Both the position numbers and the translations under genes were made by a program. Shown in pieces: positions 26,237 through 35,516 of a stretch of DNA of 64,000 nucleotides; within the stretch, counting starts at the first letter, position 1, and the number at the start of each line of letters is the position of its first letter. Under the pieces are notes generated by a model, which saw only the letters and a list, made by a program, of their open reading frames with translations, made no database searches and was not told the DNA's origin. Location of the stretch: contig NZ_CP134771.1 in NCBI RefSeq assembly GCF_031880315.1, forward strand, positions 6,201,001-6,265,000, read 5' to 3'. Origin of the DNA: Pseudomonas baltica. GTDB lineage: Bacteria; Pseudomonadota; Gammaproteobacteria; Pseudomonadales; Pseudomonadaceae.

Positions 26237-27628
26237 TCAATAGATATTTTTCGAAAACAGTGTGAACGGCGTCTTCACCAGGATCTTGATGTCCAGCCAC
26301 AACGACCACTGGTTGATGTAGTTCAGGTCCTGGGCCACGCGTTGCTGCATCTTTTCCAACGTCTCGGTCTCGCCGCGGTGCCCAGTGATCTGGGCCAGCC
26401 CGGTGATGCCGGGTTTGAGGCGGTGGCGAGCCATGTAGGCTTCGACCTTGCCGGTGTAATACAGGTTGTGGGTCACAGCATGCGGACGCGGGCCGACCAG
26501 GGCCATCTCGCCGAACAGCACGTTGAACAACTGCGGCAATTCATCGATAGAGCTGCGACGCAGAAACGCGCCAACGCGGGTAATGCGGTCATCGGTGCGG
26601 GTGGCCTGGCGTACTTCGCTGTCGTCATGCACGCGCATCGAGCGGAATTTCCACACCTTGATCACTTCACCGTTACAACCGTGGCGATTCTGCTTGAACA
26701 GCACCGGACCAGGGGAGGACAGCTTGACCGCAATGGCCGCGCCGATCAGCAGCGGGCTGAGGGCAACGATTGCCAGCGCGGCCAGGGTGCGCTCCATCAG
26801 TTCCTTGCCCAGGAGGGCGGCAGGGTGGGAACTGATCGGGCTTTCGTTGAGGTAGATGGCCGGCATCCGCTCGATCTCGGAAATCGACTGGTTGAGCAGC
26901 ATCATACTGCCGAAGTCCGGAATCCAGACCACGTCGACGCTCATGTCCAGCAGGTCGATGTACAGGCCTTCGATGGTCGCCAGTTGCGCCAGCGGCAGGG
27001 CGATGTACACGCGCCGGACCTCTTCGCGCACGATGATATCGCGCAACTCGTCGACATTGCCGAGCAGCGGCAGGGTAGTAGGCACCAGGCCGTTTTCGCC
27101 GGAGGCAGCGATAAAGCCGATGACCGGCACGCGGTTGGGCGTTGTCAGTTTTTTCGCCAGCGCATCGGCCATGGGGCTGATGCCGATGATCACCGAACGA
27201 CGCTCATTGCGTACCTTGCGCGAGTGCATACGCGCCAGATAGTGCAGCGGCAGGAAGCTGGCCACTTGCGCCAGATAGCCCAGCCCGACCCAGAGCATGA
27301 TCACTTGGCGGGAAAACACTGCGGTGGTCTGGGTCAGGAAGGCAATGGCGATCAACGCGCCGAGCAGGCTCATCCAACCCGCCAGCAAGCGGCCCATGCC
27401 CGACAGGATGCCGTGACGTTTGTGGTAGACCTGCAAGAAGCTGTAGGCCGGCACTGAACCCAGCACGGTCAGAATCATCGCCACGCGGTATTCGCTGGCG
27501 ACGGTGCCGACCTGATCCCACACCAGCATGATCAGCACCAGATTGGCCAGGGCCATGCCGCAGGCCCATTGGCTCCAGAAAGTCAGGCCTTTGCGGTGTG
27601 TTGCGCGACTTGTGTATTGCGAAGTCAT
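26237..27628 (-). CDS. Undecaprenyl-phosphate glucose-1-phosphate transferase (GumD/WcaJ type)
   Basis: A 463-residue polyprenol-phosphate hexose-1-phosphate transferase. There are four or five N-terminal helices, a central CoA-binding-like domain (SVIIGISPMADALAKKL onward, about 140-260), and a C-terminal catalytic domain preceded by a hydrophobic re-entrant helix. Catalytic motifs: KVWKFRSMR, RRSSIDELPQLFNV, GPRPHAV and GLAQITGHRGET. It transfers glucose-1-phosphate from UDP-glucose to undecaprenyl phosphate, the first step of repeat-unit assembly. It is the only initiating transferase in the cluster. It forms its own unit, separated by about 440 bases from the acyltransferases, with a perfect ops element upstream at 27771-27782. 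Confidence 0.92.
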   Translation of the reverse strand: MTSQYTSRATHRKGLTFWSQWACGMALANLVLIMLVWDQVGTVASEYRVAMILTVLGSVPAYSFLQVYHKRHGILSGMGRLLAGWMSLLGALIAIAFLTQTTAVFSRQVIMLWVGLGYLAQVASFLPLHYLARMHSRKVRNERRSVIIGISPMADALAKKLTTPNRVPVIGFIAASGENGLVPTTLPLLGNVDELRDIIVREEVRRVYIALPLAQLATIEGLYIDLLDMSVDVVWIPDFGSMMLLNQSISEIERMPAIYLNESPISSHPAALLGKELMERTLAALAIVALSPLLIGAAIAVKLSSPGPVLFKQNRHGCNGEVIKVWKFRSMRVHDDSEVRQATRTDDRITRVGAFLRRSSIDELPQLFNVLFGEMALVGPRPHAVTHNLYYTGKVEAYMARHRLKPGITGLAQITGHRGETETLEKMQQRVAQDLNYINQWSLWLDIKILVKTPFTLFSKNIY

Positions 27629-28070
27629 AGTCTGGTCTCCGACACGTAGGGCTGTCCTGATCACGGCGCACAAAATTGCGCGCACTTTCCCGCCATGCTG
27701 AAAAACAGCACGGTTTAAAAACGGATATTGAGTGGTGTCAAGCGATGCAACTCAGAACATGTAAAAGCGCCACGCTACCGCCACAAAGAGCCGAAAGCCC
27801 TTTGGGTGAGAGTGAACGTTTAAATGTGAGCGCTGCGAAGAAATCGTCTGGTAACGCTGTGCAAACAGCACCGCCAGAACGCGCCTGAATATAGGCGTCA
27901 AATAACGGTTGTTACTGTTAGGGTAAAAACGCTACAGCTGAGGAAATTTACACCAGGAGATGTCGTAATGCCAGCGTCGTAGACGAAATTTACTGCCGTC
28001 CATCGACACCGGACAGCGGCGTCCTGCTGCAACAACCGGAGGACAAGGCCGTGCACTGTCTAGTTCCGTG
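27629..28070 (-). other. Leader region of the glucosyl-phosphate transferase gene
   Basis: No gene recognised in these 442 bases. The stretch holds the promoter and long 5' leader of the transferase gene on the minus strand, including the ops-like element at 27771-27782. Closer to 28070 it holds the tail of the preceding transcription unit. A short TAAC/GTTA symmetry sits near 27903-27920. No T-tract terminator for unit B is obvious. Confidence 0.5.
27769..27787 (-). promoter_or_regulatory. ops/JUMPstart-like element A
   Basis: On the minus strand the sequence is TTTGTGGCGGTAGCGTGGC. It contains GGCGGTAGCGTG (27771-27782), an exact match to the E. coli ops pause element that recruits RfaH. 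It lies 143 bases before the transferase start. The flanks (TTTGTG and TGGC) are shared with element D at 55151-55169. Confidence 0.8.
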
Positions 28071-29045
28071 CTACAGAATAAAATTGAAACGCTTACTTGC
28101 TCGCACCAGTACATACGCGGCCATTACCGACGCGCACACCACGATCAGTGTCATCAGGCTGGCGGTGAAGCTGAAAAACTTCAGGAAGGTGAACAAGAAG
28201 AACACATGAACAAAATAGATAGCTGTACTGTACTGGGCCAAATGCGGAATGTTGCCGCGGACGTCGAGGTTGATAATCAGGATAAATAGCGCAGGGCAAA
28301 CCAGTATCAAAGTCAGCAAGTTGTCGATGCCTTCCACCTGATGCAAGGCGTCGTAATTGAGGTAGGCCTCAGTGACCAGCAACAGTATGCCCACCAGACT
28401 TGCAATCAGTGGGATGCGCAGGCCCAAGCGAGTATGTATCCCTGATTTACTGATCAGGAAGCCACCACAGAAAAAGGGAAACGCCAGCAATAGAATGTTG
28501 CGGTGTGACTCCGGCCGGCTTAGCAGGTCGTTGACCGCAGTGTCGCTGAATCGGTAATACAGTGCGGTGTATTGAATGGCGACACCAAGCAAGAATGCGC
28601 CCAGCGACAGCATGAGCAGATAACGCAAGGGCCAGTGCTTCATCGATACCAGCAGCAGCGCCGAACCAATGATCCCGACCATATACCACAGGTGGTAGTA
28701 ACCGCCCAAAACGATACCGGTGAGGCGCAGCATCTCCGCCCCCGAAAAACTGGTCGGTCGAAACCAGAAATAGGCGTAGAATAGCATCCAGAACGCGTAC
28801 AACAGGACAATTCGGGTGATCCATTTCACGTGGTTTTTTTTCATGACGGCCGGATAGAAATAGAAGCCGCTGATCAGAAAAAATATCGGCACCGCAATAC
28901 GAAACAGTCCATCGACCGTCAAAAACGTCGCCAAAGGGCTTACATCCGCCAGAAAACGCGAATGCAATGCCACGACCATGAGCGCCAATACGACCTTGAG
29001 CAGGTCCAACGCCAGATTTCTACTCACGCTCCACCTCTCGATCAA
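28071..29045 (-). CDS. Acyltransferase family 3 membrane protein (WecH-like)
   Basis: A 324-residue integral membrane O-acyltransferase with about ten hydrophobic helices. Family motifs: LDLLKVVLALMVVALHS with the catalytic-type histidine in helix 1, VPIFFLISGFYF and YHLWYMVGIIGS. Such enzymes move acetyl groups from acetyl-CoA onto sugars. It is the last gene of unit B and is unlike the two preceding acyltransferases, which are paralogues of each other. Base composition is low for this genome (one counted 60-base stretch, 28261-28320, is about 45% GC). The modified sugar is unknown. Confidence 0.85.
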   Translation of the reverse strand: MIERWSVSRNLALDLLKVVLALMVVALHSRFLADVSPLATFLTVDGLFRIAVPIFFLISGFYFYPAVMKKNHVKWITRIVLLYAFWMLFYAYFWFRPTSFSGAEMLRLTGIVLGGYYHLWYMVGIIGSALLLVSMKHWPLRYLLMLSLGAFLLGVAIQYTALYYRFSDTAVNDLLSRPESHRNILLLAFPFFCGGFLISKSGIHTRLGLRIPLIASLVGILLLVTEAYLNYDALHQVEGIDNLLTLILVCPALFILIINLDVRGNIPHLAQYSTAIYFVHVFFLFTFLKFFSFTASLMTLIVVCASVMAAYVLVRASKRFNFIL

Positions 29046-29081
29046 AGTAAAACTCGGTTGTAACGCCTTCAGTCCAGCGGC

Positions 29082-30218
29082 CTAGCGATAGAGCGCCGAG
29101 GCTCTTCGCTCGACTCGCTTGGGTTTGATAGGGAACATCAACATTGACAATACAACGCTGCTTCGGCAGATATAGTAAGCCGCCAAGGACAATGCAATCG
29201 GTATCACAAAAGCGGCAATGCCAACGCCAAGCGGGGAGTCGATCCAGCGGGGCAGGTTGCGCAATATCCAGTACAAAATCGGCGCATGGAAAAGCAGAAT
29301 GAAAAGGCTGGTCTTGCCGAAGTAGCCTATTACGGTGGTCAGGTATCGGCTTTTGCCGCAGTAATAACACAGGCCCAGCATCGCGAAGATACCGAAGAAC
29401 GCCTGGAACGGTGAAATCAGCAGATCCTGATACTCTCGGGCATTCAAGTCGAGCGACAATGGGAACTGCTCACACAGCACCAGTAGTCCCACCACCGCAA
29501 ATACCATTTCCAGTCGGCGTGGCTTGAACCGTTTAATGGCATCGGACAAAAAGTGACCGATCAAAAAATACAAGGCCGTGACCAATAACAAATCGGCGCT
29601 GTACGGCAGACCGCATTGAAACAACCGCATAGTGAATATCAGTTGTTTGGTGCAAGAAGGGTTATCCAGTGGAGAGCTGAACAGGTGCAACAGGTAATAG
29701 CCTCCCAGGCCGAAACACATGAGCAGAAAGATCCGCTTGCGCAACGTATTGATCAATCTTTGGCATTTGATCAACAGCGCGGCGGTAAACACGTACACCA
29801 GCCACAAATGCGGCAAAAACCACAGCGGCGGCCAGGCAAAGGTGAACCCCGTGGCAAAGGTCAGACTCAGTAACAGCCCCTCCGGGGTGCCGACGCCCAG
29901 CGCTATTTTCAGCGCGCCGACCACGATGATGACCACCGCGCAGGGTTTGAGCCAGGCGTCCGCGCGCTGCAATGCGACCTGACCCAGCGTGCGCCGCGCG
30001 ATGGAAAAGGTGACCCCCGACATAAAGAAAAAGAACGGTATGCGAAACGCTGCGAGCACTTCCGACACAAAGCCGAACGTGCTACTGAAGATGGTGTTGT
30101 GGCCAAGCACAATGAGCAGAATCCCAAAACCTTTGGCCACGTCGATCATGGCGACTTTCGGAGCACCGCTTTCGTAGAGGGGAGGCACGCCCGGCAAAGT
30201 CAACTGCACAGTCATCAT
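29082..30218 (-). CDS. Acyltransferase family 3, GumF/GumG-like (copy 1)
   Basis: A 378-residue membrane acyltransferase with helix 1 motif MIDVAKGFGILLIVLGHN, then FRIPFFFFMSGVTFS and WFLPHLWLVYVF. In the xanthan cluster GumF and GumG are related proteins that acetylate the two mannose residues. This gene and the next (30259-31413) align along their whole length, so they arose by tandem duplication. The gap to the neighbour is 40 bases. It is probably an O-acetyltransferase for one sugar of the repeat unit at the periplasmic or membrane face; which sugar is inference. Confidence 0.85.
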   Translation of the reverse strand: MMTVQLTLPGVPPLYESGAPKVAMIDVAKGFGILLIVLGHNTIFSSTFGFVSEVLAAFRIPFFFFMSGVTFSIARRTLGQVALQRADAWLKPCAVVIIVVGALKIALGVGTPEGLLLSLTFATGFTFAWPPLWFLPHLWLVYVFTAALLIKCQRLINTLRKRIFLLMCFGLGGYYLLHLFSSPLDNPSCTKQLIFTMRLFQCGLPYSADLLLVTALYFLIGHFLSDAIKRFKPRRLEMVFAVVGLLVLCEQFPLSLDLNAREYQDLLISPFQAFFGIFAMLGLCYYCGKSRYLTTVIGYFGKTSLFILLFHAPILYWILRNLPRWIDSPLGVGIAAFVIPIALSLAAYYICRSSVVLSMLMFPIKPKRVERRASALYR

Positions 30219-30258
30219 GTTTTTCCTTAGCCTGAATGTTCGACCCTCGCAGCCACCT

Positions 30259-31413
30259 TCAATGGCTGCTAGTGGGCTGAACAGCCTCAGGTGCGGTCCG
30301 GGGAGAATTGCTTTTCACGGGGAGCATCACAGCGCGAAGCAACCGACTGCGCACGACGACTTCATACAAAAGGGCTGACCAAGCCAGGGGTACGACGTAG
30401 GCCGCTACACCCACCAATAACGGCGAGTCGATGAAGCGCGGAAGGTTACGCACCAGCAAAAACACCACGGGCAGATGGAATATCAGGATAAACAGGCTGC
30501 GTTGACCGACCGCCGAGAAGAAGCCGGTTACCCAAGCCGCGCGCGCGAGTACATCGCACAGGCACAACATCAGGAAAATCCCCGCAACGGCCCTCAAGGG
30601 GGAAGTGAGCACGTTGCTGTAAATCCTGAAATTCAGATCGGTGGGCAGCGCGGGCAGGCCGATCAATAAACCCAACGCCAACAGTGCCAGCCCCAACATG
30701 GCCGGCGTGCATCGGAAGCGCTTGACCAGGCTGCTAAGGAAATGGCCGCCCAGAAAAAAGAATGACGTCACGAACAAGAGATCGGCGCTGAACGGCAGCC
30801 CGCATTCGGCGAGCATCGGGCTGAAGCTGGTCTGGCGGTAACAGGCATGATTGGCGATGGGCTCATCGAAAAGATTGATCGCCAGAAAGCCTAGCGCCGC
30901 CAGTACGACCAATAACACCGTCTTCTTGAATCCGTTATCGACCAGCCCTTTGCCGTGAATCAGCAGGCCTGCGGAAAAACCGCAGACCAGCCACAAATGC
31001 GGAAGAAACCAGAGTGCCGGCCAGAACAGGGTGAATCCGGTTGCGTAGGTGACCGCCAGTAGAATGCTTTCAAAGGCGACCTTGCCGGTGATGATGCCCA
31101 CCAGGCCCATGCCCACTGTCACGACAAGTGCGGGCTTGAGCCAGGCATCAGCGTTACGAAGCAGAATTTGCCAGAGGGTCTTGTGCTGAGGGGAAAACAC
31201 GACGCCGGCGATAAAAAAAAAGAACGGCACCCGAAACGCCGAGAGCGCCGAAGCGATCGCCGGCTGGTGGGCGCCAAAGATGCTGTTGTGGCCCAGCACG
31301 ACCAATAGAATGCTGAGACCTTTGGCGACGTCGATCATCGGCAGGCGCCGTTGACCGGTTGCCGAGATAGCGGGTGGCGCCACGGGGTGGGGTCTTGTCA
31401 GAGGAATCGTCAC
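30259..31413 (-). CDS. Acyltransferase family 3, GumF/GumG-like (copy 2)
   Basis: A 384-residue paralogue of the preceding protein: MIDVAKGLSILLVVLGHNSI, FRVPFFFFIAGVVFS, ATGFTLFWPALWFLPHLWLV. About ten membrane helices. It overlaps the upstream glycosyltransferase gene by 4 bases (31410-31413), so it is translationally coupled to it. By analogy with GumF and GumG, the two copies may acetylate different sugars of the same repeat unit. Confidence 0.85.
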   Translation of the reverse strand: MTIPLTRPHPVAPPAISATGQRRLPMIDVAKGLSILLVVLGHNSIFGAHQPAIASALSAFRVPFFFFIAGVVFSPQHKTLWQILLRNADAWLKPALVVTVGMGLVGIITGKVAFESILLAVTYATGFTLFWPALWFLPHLWLVCGFSAGLLIHGKGLVDNGFKKTVLLVVLAALGFLAINLFDEPIANHACYRQTSFSPMLAECGLPFSADLLFVTSFFFLGGHFLSSLVKRFRCTPAMLGLALLALGLLIGLPALPTDLNFRIYSNVLTSPLRAVAGIFLMLCLCDVLARAAWVTGFFSAVGQRSLFILIFHLPVVFLLVRNLPRFIDSPLLVGVAAYVVPLAWSALLYEVVVRSRLLRAVMLPVKSNSPRTAPEAVQPTSSH

Positions 31414-32273
31414 CGGATTGATCGCCGCGCCAGGGTGCGGCGAAAACTCGGTAGCAACTCACGTACCAGTGCGCCGAATCCCGCCTGCCGGGCGCTGAAT
31501 CGCAATGCCCAGCCTTCGGCCAGATTGCGTACCGTGTCGGCGGGATAGATGCCGGTGAAAAGCCCGAGCAAGCCCTGGTCCTGGAGCACCGCATGCAGAT
31601 AACTGCCCTGAGGTGGAGCGACATCCTTGTGGTAGCCGACTTTCTGCAAAATATTATTGAACAAGTGCAGCGTTCTGGCCTTGGCGGCGCGCTCGGCACA
31701 TTCATCGTAGTGTTCAGGCAGCAGGAACTTGGCCCATTCGTCCGCGCCCAGGGGGCTGAATTCACTGGCCGCTGACAGGGCAGGGCGCTGGCCACTGAAT
31801 GCCAACGCCTTGGGAATCACATATTGCGTGGCCGCCCAAGGTACGTCGCGGTCCATGAACTCTTTGGTCAAACGTACAGCTTCATCCAGCGTCTTGGCAT
31901 CGTTGATGCGCAACACGCAGTTGATGATGTGTTCGTTGCCCTCTTCGACGAGCACTTGAGCTGGCCATGGGGTGGCTTGTTTACCCAGCGAGATGACGTC
32001 GCAATCGATCCAGGCGGCAGCGGTCTTCTGGAACAAGACCAGGCGAAACAGGTCGGCGAAGTGGGCAATATTCGGCTTGCCATTGGTCACGAAGCGCGGC
32101 AGGTAGTCTCGCTCCAGAATATCTGCGGCCGAACGCCACTTGATTCCAGCGTCCAGCGCAGGCTCGCTGAAACTGTAGAACGTTACGTCGTAGCCCTGAT
32201 TGACGAACGATAACAAGCAGGCTTTTTCAAGCGCGCTGACGGGGCCTTCCCAGAATGTCGCGACTTCCATCAT
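31410..32273 (-). CDS. DXD-type glycosyltransferase (GT32-like)
   Basis: A 287-residue protein with the pattern of the sugar-binding DXD (Gly_transf_sug) group: ATFWEGPVSALEKACLLSFV near the start, ADLFRLVLFQKTAAAWIDCDVI with the metal-binding DCD, and a late HLFNNILQK. No membrane segments. In the xanthan order the neighbour of GumK is GumI, a different family (GT94). This enzyme takes its place and probably adds a different fifth sugar after glucuronate. It lies 3 bases from gumK. The donor is unknown; GDP-fucose made by unit C is one possibility. Confidence 0.7.
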   Translation of the reverse strand: MMEVATFWEGPVSALEKACLLSFVNQGYDVTFYSFSEPALDAGIKWRSAADILERDYLPRFVTNGKPNIAHFADLFRLVLFQKTAAAWIDCDVISLGKQATPWPAQVLVEEGNEHIINCVLRINDAKTLDEAVRLTKEFMDRDVPWAATQYVIPKALAFSGQRPALSAASEFSPLGADEWAKFLLPEHYDECAERAAKARTLHLFNNILQKVGYHKDVAPPQGSYLHAVLQDQGLLGLFTGIYPADTVRNLAEGWALRFSARQAGFGALVRELLPSFRRTLARRSIR

Positions 32274-32276
32274 GGC

Positions 32277-33410
32277 TCAGCTTTCCCTTACGTGTGTGCT
32301 CAAGCCCGGCGCAGCAGGGCGGCTCGGCATGAAGATTTCTTCGGTGACTTGGTCCCAGTTCAACACCTGCGAGCGATCGATGCTCGCCCGGTCGAACGAG
32401 ATCGCCCGTTCGAACGCATTGCACAGCGATTCGGCATCCGCCTGCGGGCTGAACGACAGCACGTGAGGGCGACCCGCTGCGGCGAAATGCGGCGCAACGA
32501 TGGGCAGCTGGCAGTAGGTGTACTGGACCATCTTGAGGCTGGACTGGCTGATATAGCCCACACTCGGCGCGTCATGGTAAGGCGCGATGCCGATGTCCGC
32601 GTGTTGCAGGTAACTCACCAGCGTATCGAACGGCTGCTCGCCATACTCGATGACATTGGCGATCGGCTTAGGCAGTCGGGCCTTCTTGCCGAACACATGG
32701 AAGGTCCAGTCCGGGAAGTGGGTAGCGAGCCGCTCTATCACATCCGGGTTGAACAGCATGTCACCGACACTGATAGCGTTTTTCGGCGTGCTGAACGGAG
32801 AGGGTGTCGGCACATCGAAAATCGATGTATCCAACCCCGGCGGAATGTACCGGATCGGGGCGGCGGCCGGAAAACTGTCACGCATGACGGCGGCTGGCAC
32901 GCGGATGCTTTCAAAGTGGGCGAGCGCGGCACGCTCGGCGACTTGCACCATCGGGTGAAAGGTCAAGGTCTCGAGCAGATCGCTTACGGTGTAGATCAGC
33001 CTGGCGTTCGGCGCCAACTTGCGAAACGCTTCGACCAGCGTCAGCCCCACGCCGCTTTCGACAATGATGATATCGGCCTGTTTGACGCGAGCGGTCACCG
33101 CCTCGGGCAGCAACTTCGCATACAACGAGAACAGCGGCGCCGTCAGTGCATCGAGCACCGGCTTGTTCAGGCTGAATGGGTGAAAAAGCGGCCGCCAGAC
33201 GAATTTGTCGATGGCCGGCGTCAGCGCAATCCAGGCGTTGTAGGGCGCGGTGAACAAGCGATGGTTTTTCTTGAATTGCGTCGCACGACTCAGGCCTACC
33301 GTCATGAAGTCGACGTGGCAGCCTTTCTTCTCGAGGCTCTCGGCCCAGAAGTGAAAATCGACTTTCCTGCCCGCACTGGCATCGTGGCCAGACACAAAAA
33401 ATACGTTCAA
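32277..33410 (-). CDS. gumK: GumK-like glucuronosyltransferase (GT70)
   Basis: A 377-residue GT-B enzyme that matches Xanthomonas GumK along its length. Matching segments: VESGVGLTLVEAF (GumK has VFESGIAVAFIELA), IYTVSDLLETL with Asp144 at the position of GumK catalytic Asp157, AISVGDMLFNPDVI, FGKKA, IGIAPYHD, SSLKMVQYTYCQLPIVAP and a late NWDQVTEEI. GumK transfers glucuronic acid from UDP-GlcA to the mannose of the lipid-linked trisaccharide at the inner membrane. Its presence implies an acidic polysaccharide with a Man-GlcA side chain. The match is from memory of the Xanthomonas sequence, not a search. Confidence 0.85.
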   Translation of the reverse strand: MNVFFVSGHDASAGRKVDFHFWAESLEKKGCHVDFMTVGLSRATQFKKNHRLFTAPYNAWIALTPAIDKFVWRPLFHPFSLNKPVLDALTAPLFSLYAKLLPEAVTARVKQADIIIVESGVGLTLVEAFRKLAPNARLIYTVSDLLETLTFHPMVQVAERAALAHFESIRVPAAVMRDSFPAAAPIRYIPPGLDTSIFDVPTPSPFSTPKNAISVGDMLFNPDVIERLATHFPDWTFHVFGKKARLPKPIANVIEYGEQPFDTLVSYLQHADIGIAPYHDAPSVGYISQSSLKMVQYTYCQLPIVAPHFAAAGRPHVLSFSPQADAESLCNAFERAISFDRASIDRSQVLNWDQVTEEIFMPSRPAAPGLSTHVRES

Positions 33411-33447
33411 ACCGTATACCTCTTTGAGCTGCTCGCCATTGAATCCA

Positions 33448-34776
33448 TCAGCGCAGCAGGCCTCTGGCGGTCATGCCGCGGAGTGTGAAGACGAACAGGG
33501 CAGCGCCCAGCATGGCCATGGCGGCCCCGAGCAACCCCAGAAACGGCGCCATCGCCGAGATCAGCAGTGCTGAAACCACCATGGCGCAGATCGAGATTGC
33601 CGCAATACGGCGGTCTTGATGATGAGCGTAAAGGACATTGTCGGCGGCCTCCGAGATCGTGCGCAGCACTGTCGCACCGAGCATCAGGGCAAATACCAGC
33701 TGATGCTGGTCGAGCTTGGCGTTGTTCAGATAGTGGAGGACCCACGGCAGCAGTGTCGCCATGAAGATCGCCAGGCCGATGCTCCAGAGCCCGACTTCCT
33801 TGAACATCTTCGCGCAGGCGGCCCTGATGGCCGGCTTGATCCCTTCGTTGACCGCCGCGATGATCCGCGGCGCCAACGGGTTGGTCACTGCGGTAAACAC
33901 AAGATTGTTGACGGCGTTGGTCAGCGACCAGAAAAACGTATAGATGCCGGTGGCCTCAAGCCCCAGAAAAGTGCTGACCAGGAACCGGTCGGAGTACAGC
34001 GCGCCGGCGTTGCCGATCTCCGCCACATAGAAGTTGCGCCCGCGCACGAGCAGCTCTCGGGCCAGGCTGCGATCAAAGTGCAGCAACGTGTGATAACCGC
34101 GCGACAGCGACAGGCCGGCGAGCAACAGCATGACTGCCAACAGTGCCGCCAACCAGAATGCCATGATGCCATGCACGGTGCGCAGCTGCGGCTCGAACCA
34201 GGCGCAGACGATAAATACCAGCGGCCATGCCCCTGAACGCAGGAACAGCAGCGTAGCTGCGAAGGTCGTCCTGAATCGAGCCATCAACAGGGTGTTCAGG
34301 TCGGACGAGATGTTCTCGAGAATCAGAATGGCCGACACCAGCAAAATCAGCAGCAGGTCAGTCGACGGCAGCCAGAACGCCAGGCCGATCGCGGCCAGCG
34401 GTGTGAGTACCGCGTGCAGAGCGAGGGTGATCCCCACCCGCGTGCAGGCGATGCGTATACCTTGCGCAGTGCTGGCGCCGACACAGTTGCGTCCGGCCGG
34501 GCCATTCAAGCCCAGGCCCAGCAGCGATGGAACGATGGTGGCGCCCACCGCGATCAAACCGTACAAGCCAAGGTCCGAGAGGCTCATTTCCTTGGCGATA
34601 AACAGCGTCAGCAAAAACTTCGATGCCAGGCCGCCAGCCCGCAGGCCGAGCAGGAACAAGGTAAGGAACAGTTTTTTGAACGAGCGCCCACCCGGCGCTG
34701 GCGCGTAGGCGTCCACGCCTGCTTCGCTGGCCATCGCAGCGGATGAATCCGTGGCCACGCTGGCGTCTGCTTTCAT
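33448..34776 (-). CDS. Polysaccharide flippase, Wzx/MATE-like (unit B)
   Basis: A 442-residue integral membrane protein with about 12 helices and a hydrophilic N-terminal tail of some 30 residues. Segments such as SLSDLGLYGLIAVGATIVPSLLGLGLNG and GNAGALYSDRFLVSTFLG are typical of polysaccharide-biosynthesis flippases. It should move the lipid-linked repeat unit across the inner membrane, the role of GumJ in xanthan synthesis. It overlaps the GT26 gene by 4 bases. A second flippase is in unit C. Confidence 0.82.
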   Translation of the reverse strand: MKADASVATDSSAAMASEAGVDAYAPAPGGRSFKKLFLTLFLLGLRAGGLASKFLLTLFIAKEMSLSDLGLYGLIAVGATIVPSLLGLGLNGPAGRNCVGASTAQGIRIACTRVGITLALHAVLTPLAAIGLAFWLPSTDLLLILLVSAILILENISSDLNTLLMARFRTTFAATLLFLRSGAWPLVFIVCAWFEPQLRTVHGIMAFWLAALLAVMLLLAGLSLSRGYHTLLHFDRSLARELLVRGRNFYVAEIGNAGALYSDRFLVSTFLGLEATGIYTFFWSLTNAVNNLVFTAVTNPLAPRIIAAVNEGIKPAIRAACAKMFKEVGLWSIGLAIFMATLLPWVLHYLNNAKLDQHQLVFALMLGATVLRTISEAADNVLYAHHQDRRIAAISICAMVVSALLISAMAPFLGLLGAAMAMLGAALFVFTLRGMTARGLLR

Positions 34777-35516
34777 TTATTGGCGACCAGGTAATAAAAG
34801 AACTTGGGAATGCCCAGCACATAGCGCGCAAATAGCCGCTGTGGCTCGCGGATCAGCCGGAACAACCATTCGAGGTTGAACTTGCGCATCAGGCTTGGCG
34901 CCCGCTCGAAGCGCTGAGCTTGAAAGTCGATGATTGCACCACCGCAGACCACCAGGATGGCACCGTTGCTGCTTTCGCGCAGGCGCCAGGCGAGGTGTTC
35001 CTGCTTGGGCATGCCCATGGCAAGTATCACGATGGAAAGTGCTTCCGGGCGCCCCCATTTCTGCACATATTCGACGTACTCGTCGGCAGGGTGAAAACCG
35101 TGCAACAAGTGGCATTCACGCCCGTGCAGAAGTTGCCGAGCACCTTCTTCAAGCCATGGCGATTCGGTGCCGAATATGAAGTAGTCGACATCGACGGCGC
35201 TGGCGTGGGACTGATTGATCAGGGCCGGAATGAAGTCGGTACCATTGAGATTGGCGCCTGGCTCCAGCTTGTTCCACTGACAAGCCAGTTTTATCCCGGC
35301 ACCGTCGCGCAACAGGTAATCGATATTGCCAAAGCTTTCGAGCACCGACGGGTTCTCGACCGCAAGGTTGTAACCATGCTGGTTGAGAAAGCCCAATACG
35401 TGGCGAGATTTGCTTTGTAATAGATTGCTGATGAACAGATCGAGCTGACCGTCTTTCAGAATATGCAGCTTATCGATAAGCGCGGACGCTTTTCTCAAGG
35501 GTACTTTCGTAGACAT
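34773..35516 (-). CDS. WecB/TagA/CpsF family glycosyltransferase (GT26, GumM type)
   Basis: A 247-residue GT26 enzyme: HVLGFLNQHGYNLAVENP, YLLRDGAGI with the conserved Asp, GTDFIPAL, ILAMGMPKQEHLAW and the basic C-terminal membrane-association segment FNLEWLFRLIREPQRLFARY. GumM of this family adds the second, beta-1,4-linked glucose to glucose-diphosphoundecaprenol. In this neighbourhood the same step is the best assignment and would make a cellobiose backbone unit. The start at 35516 lies inside the preceding gumH reading frame (47-base overlap), so the two are translationally coupled. Confidence 0.87.
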   Translation of the reverse strand: MSTKVPLRKASALIDKLHILKDGQLDLFISNLLQSKSRHVLGFLNQHGYNLAVENPSVLESFGNIDYLLRDGAGIKLACQWNKLEPGANLNGTDFIPALINQSHASAVDVDYFIFGTESPWLEEGARQLLHGRECHLLHGFHPADEYVEYVQKWGRPEALSIVILAMGMPKQEHLAWRLRESSNGAILVVCGGAIIDFQAQRFERAPSLMRKFNLEWLFRLIREPQRLFARYVLGIPKFFYYLVANK

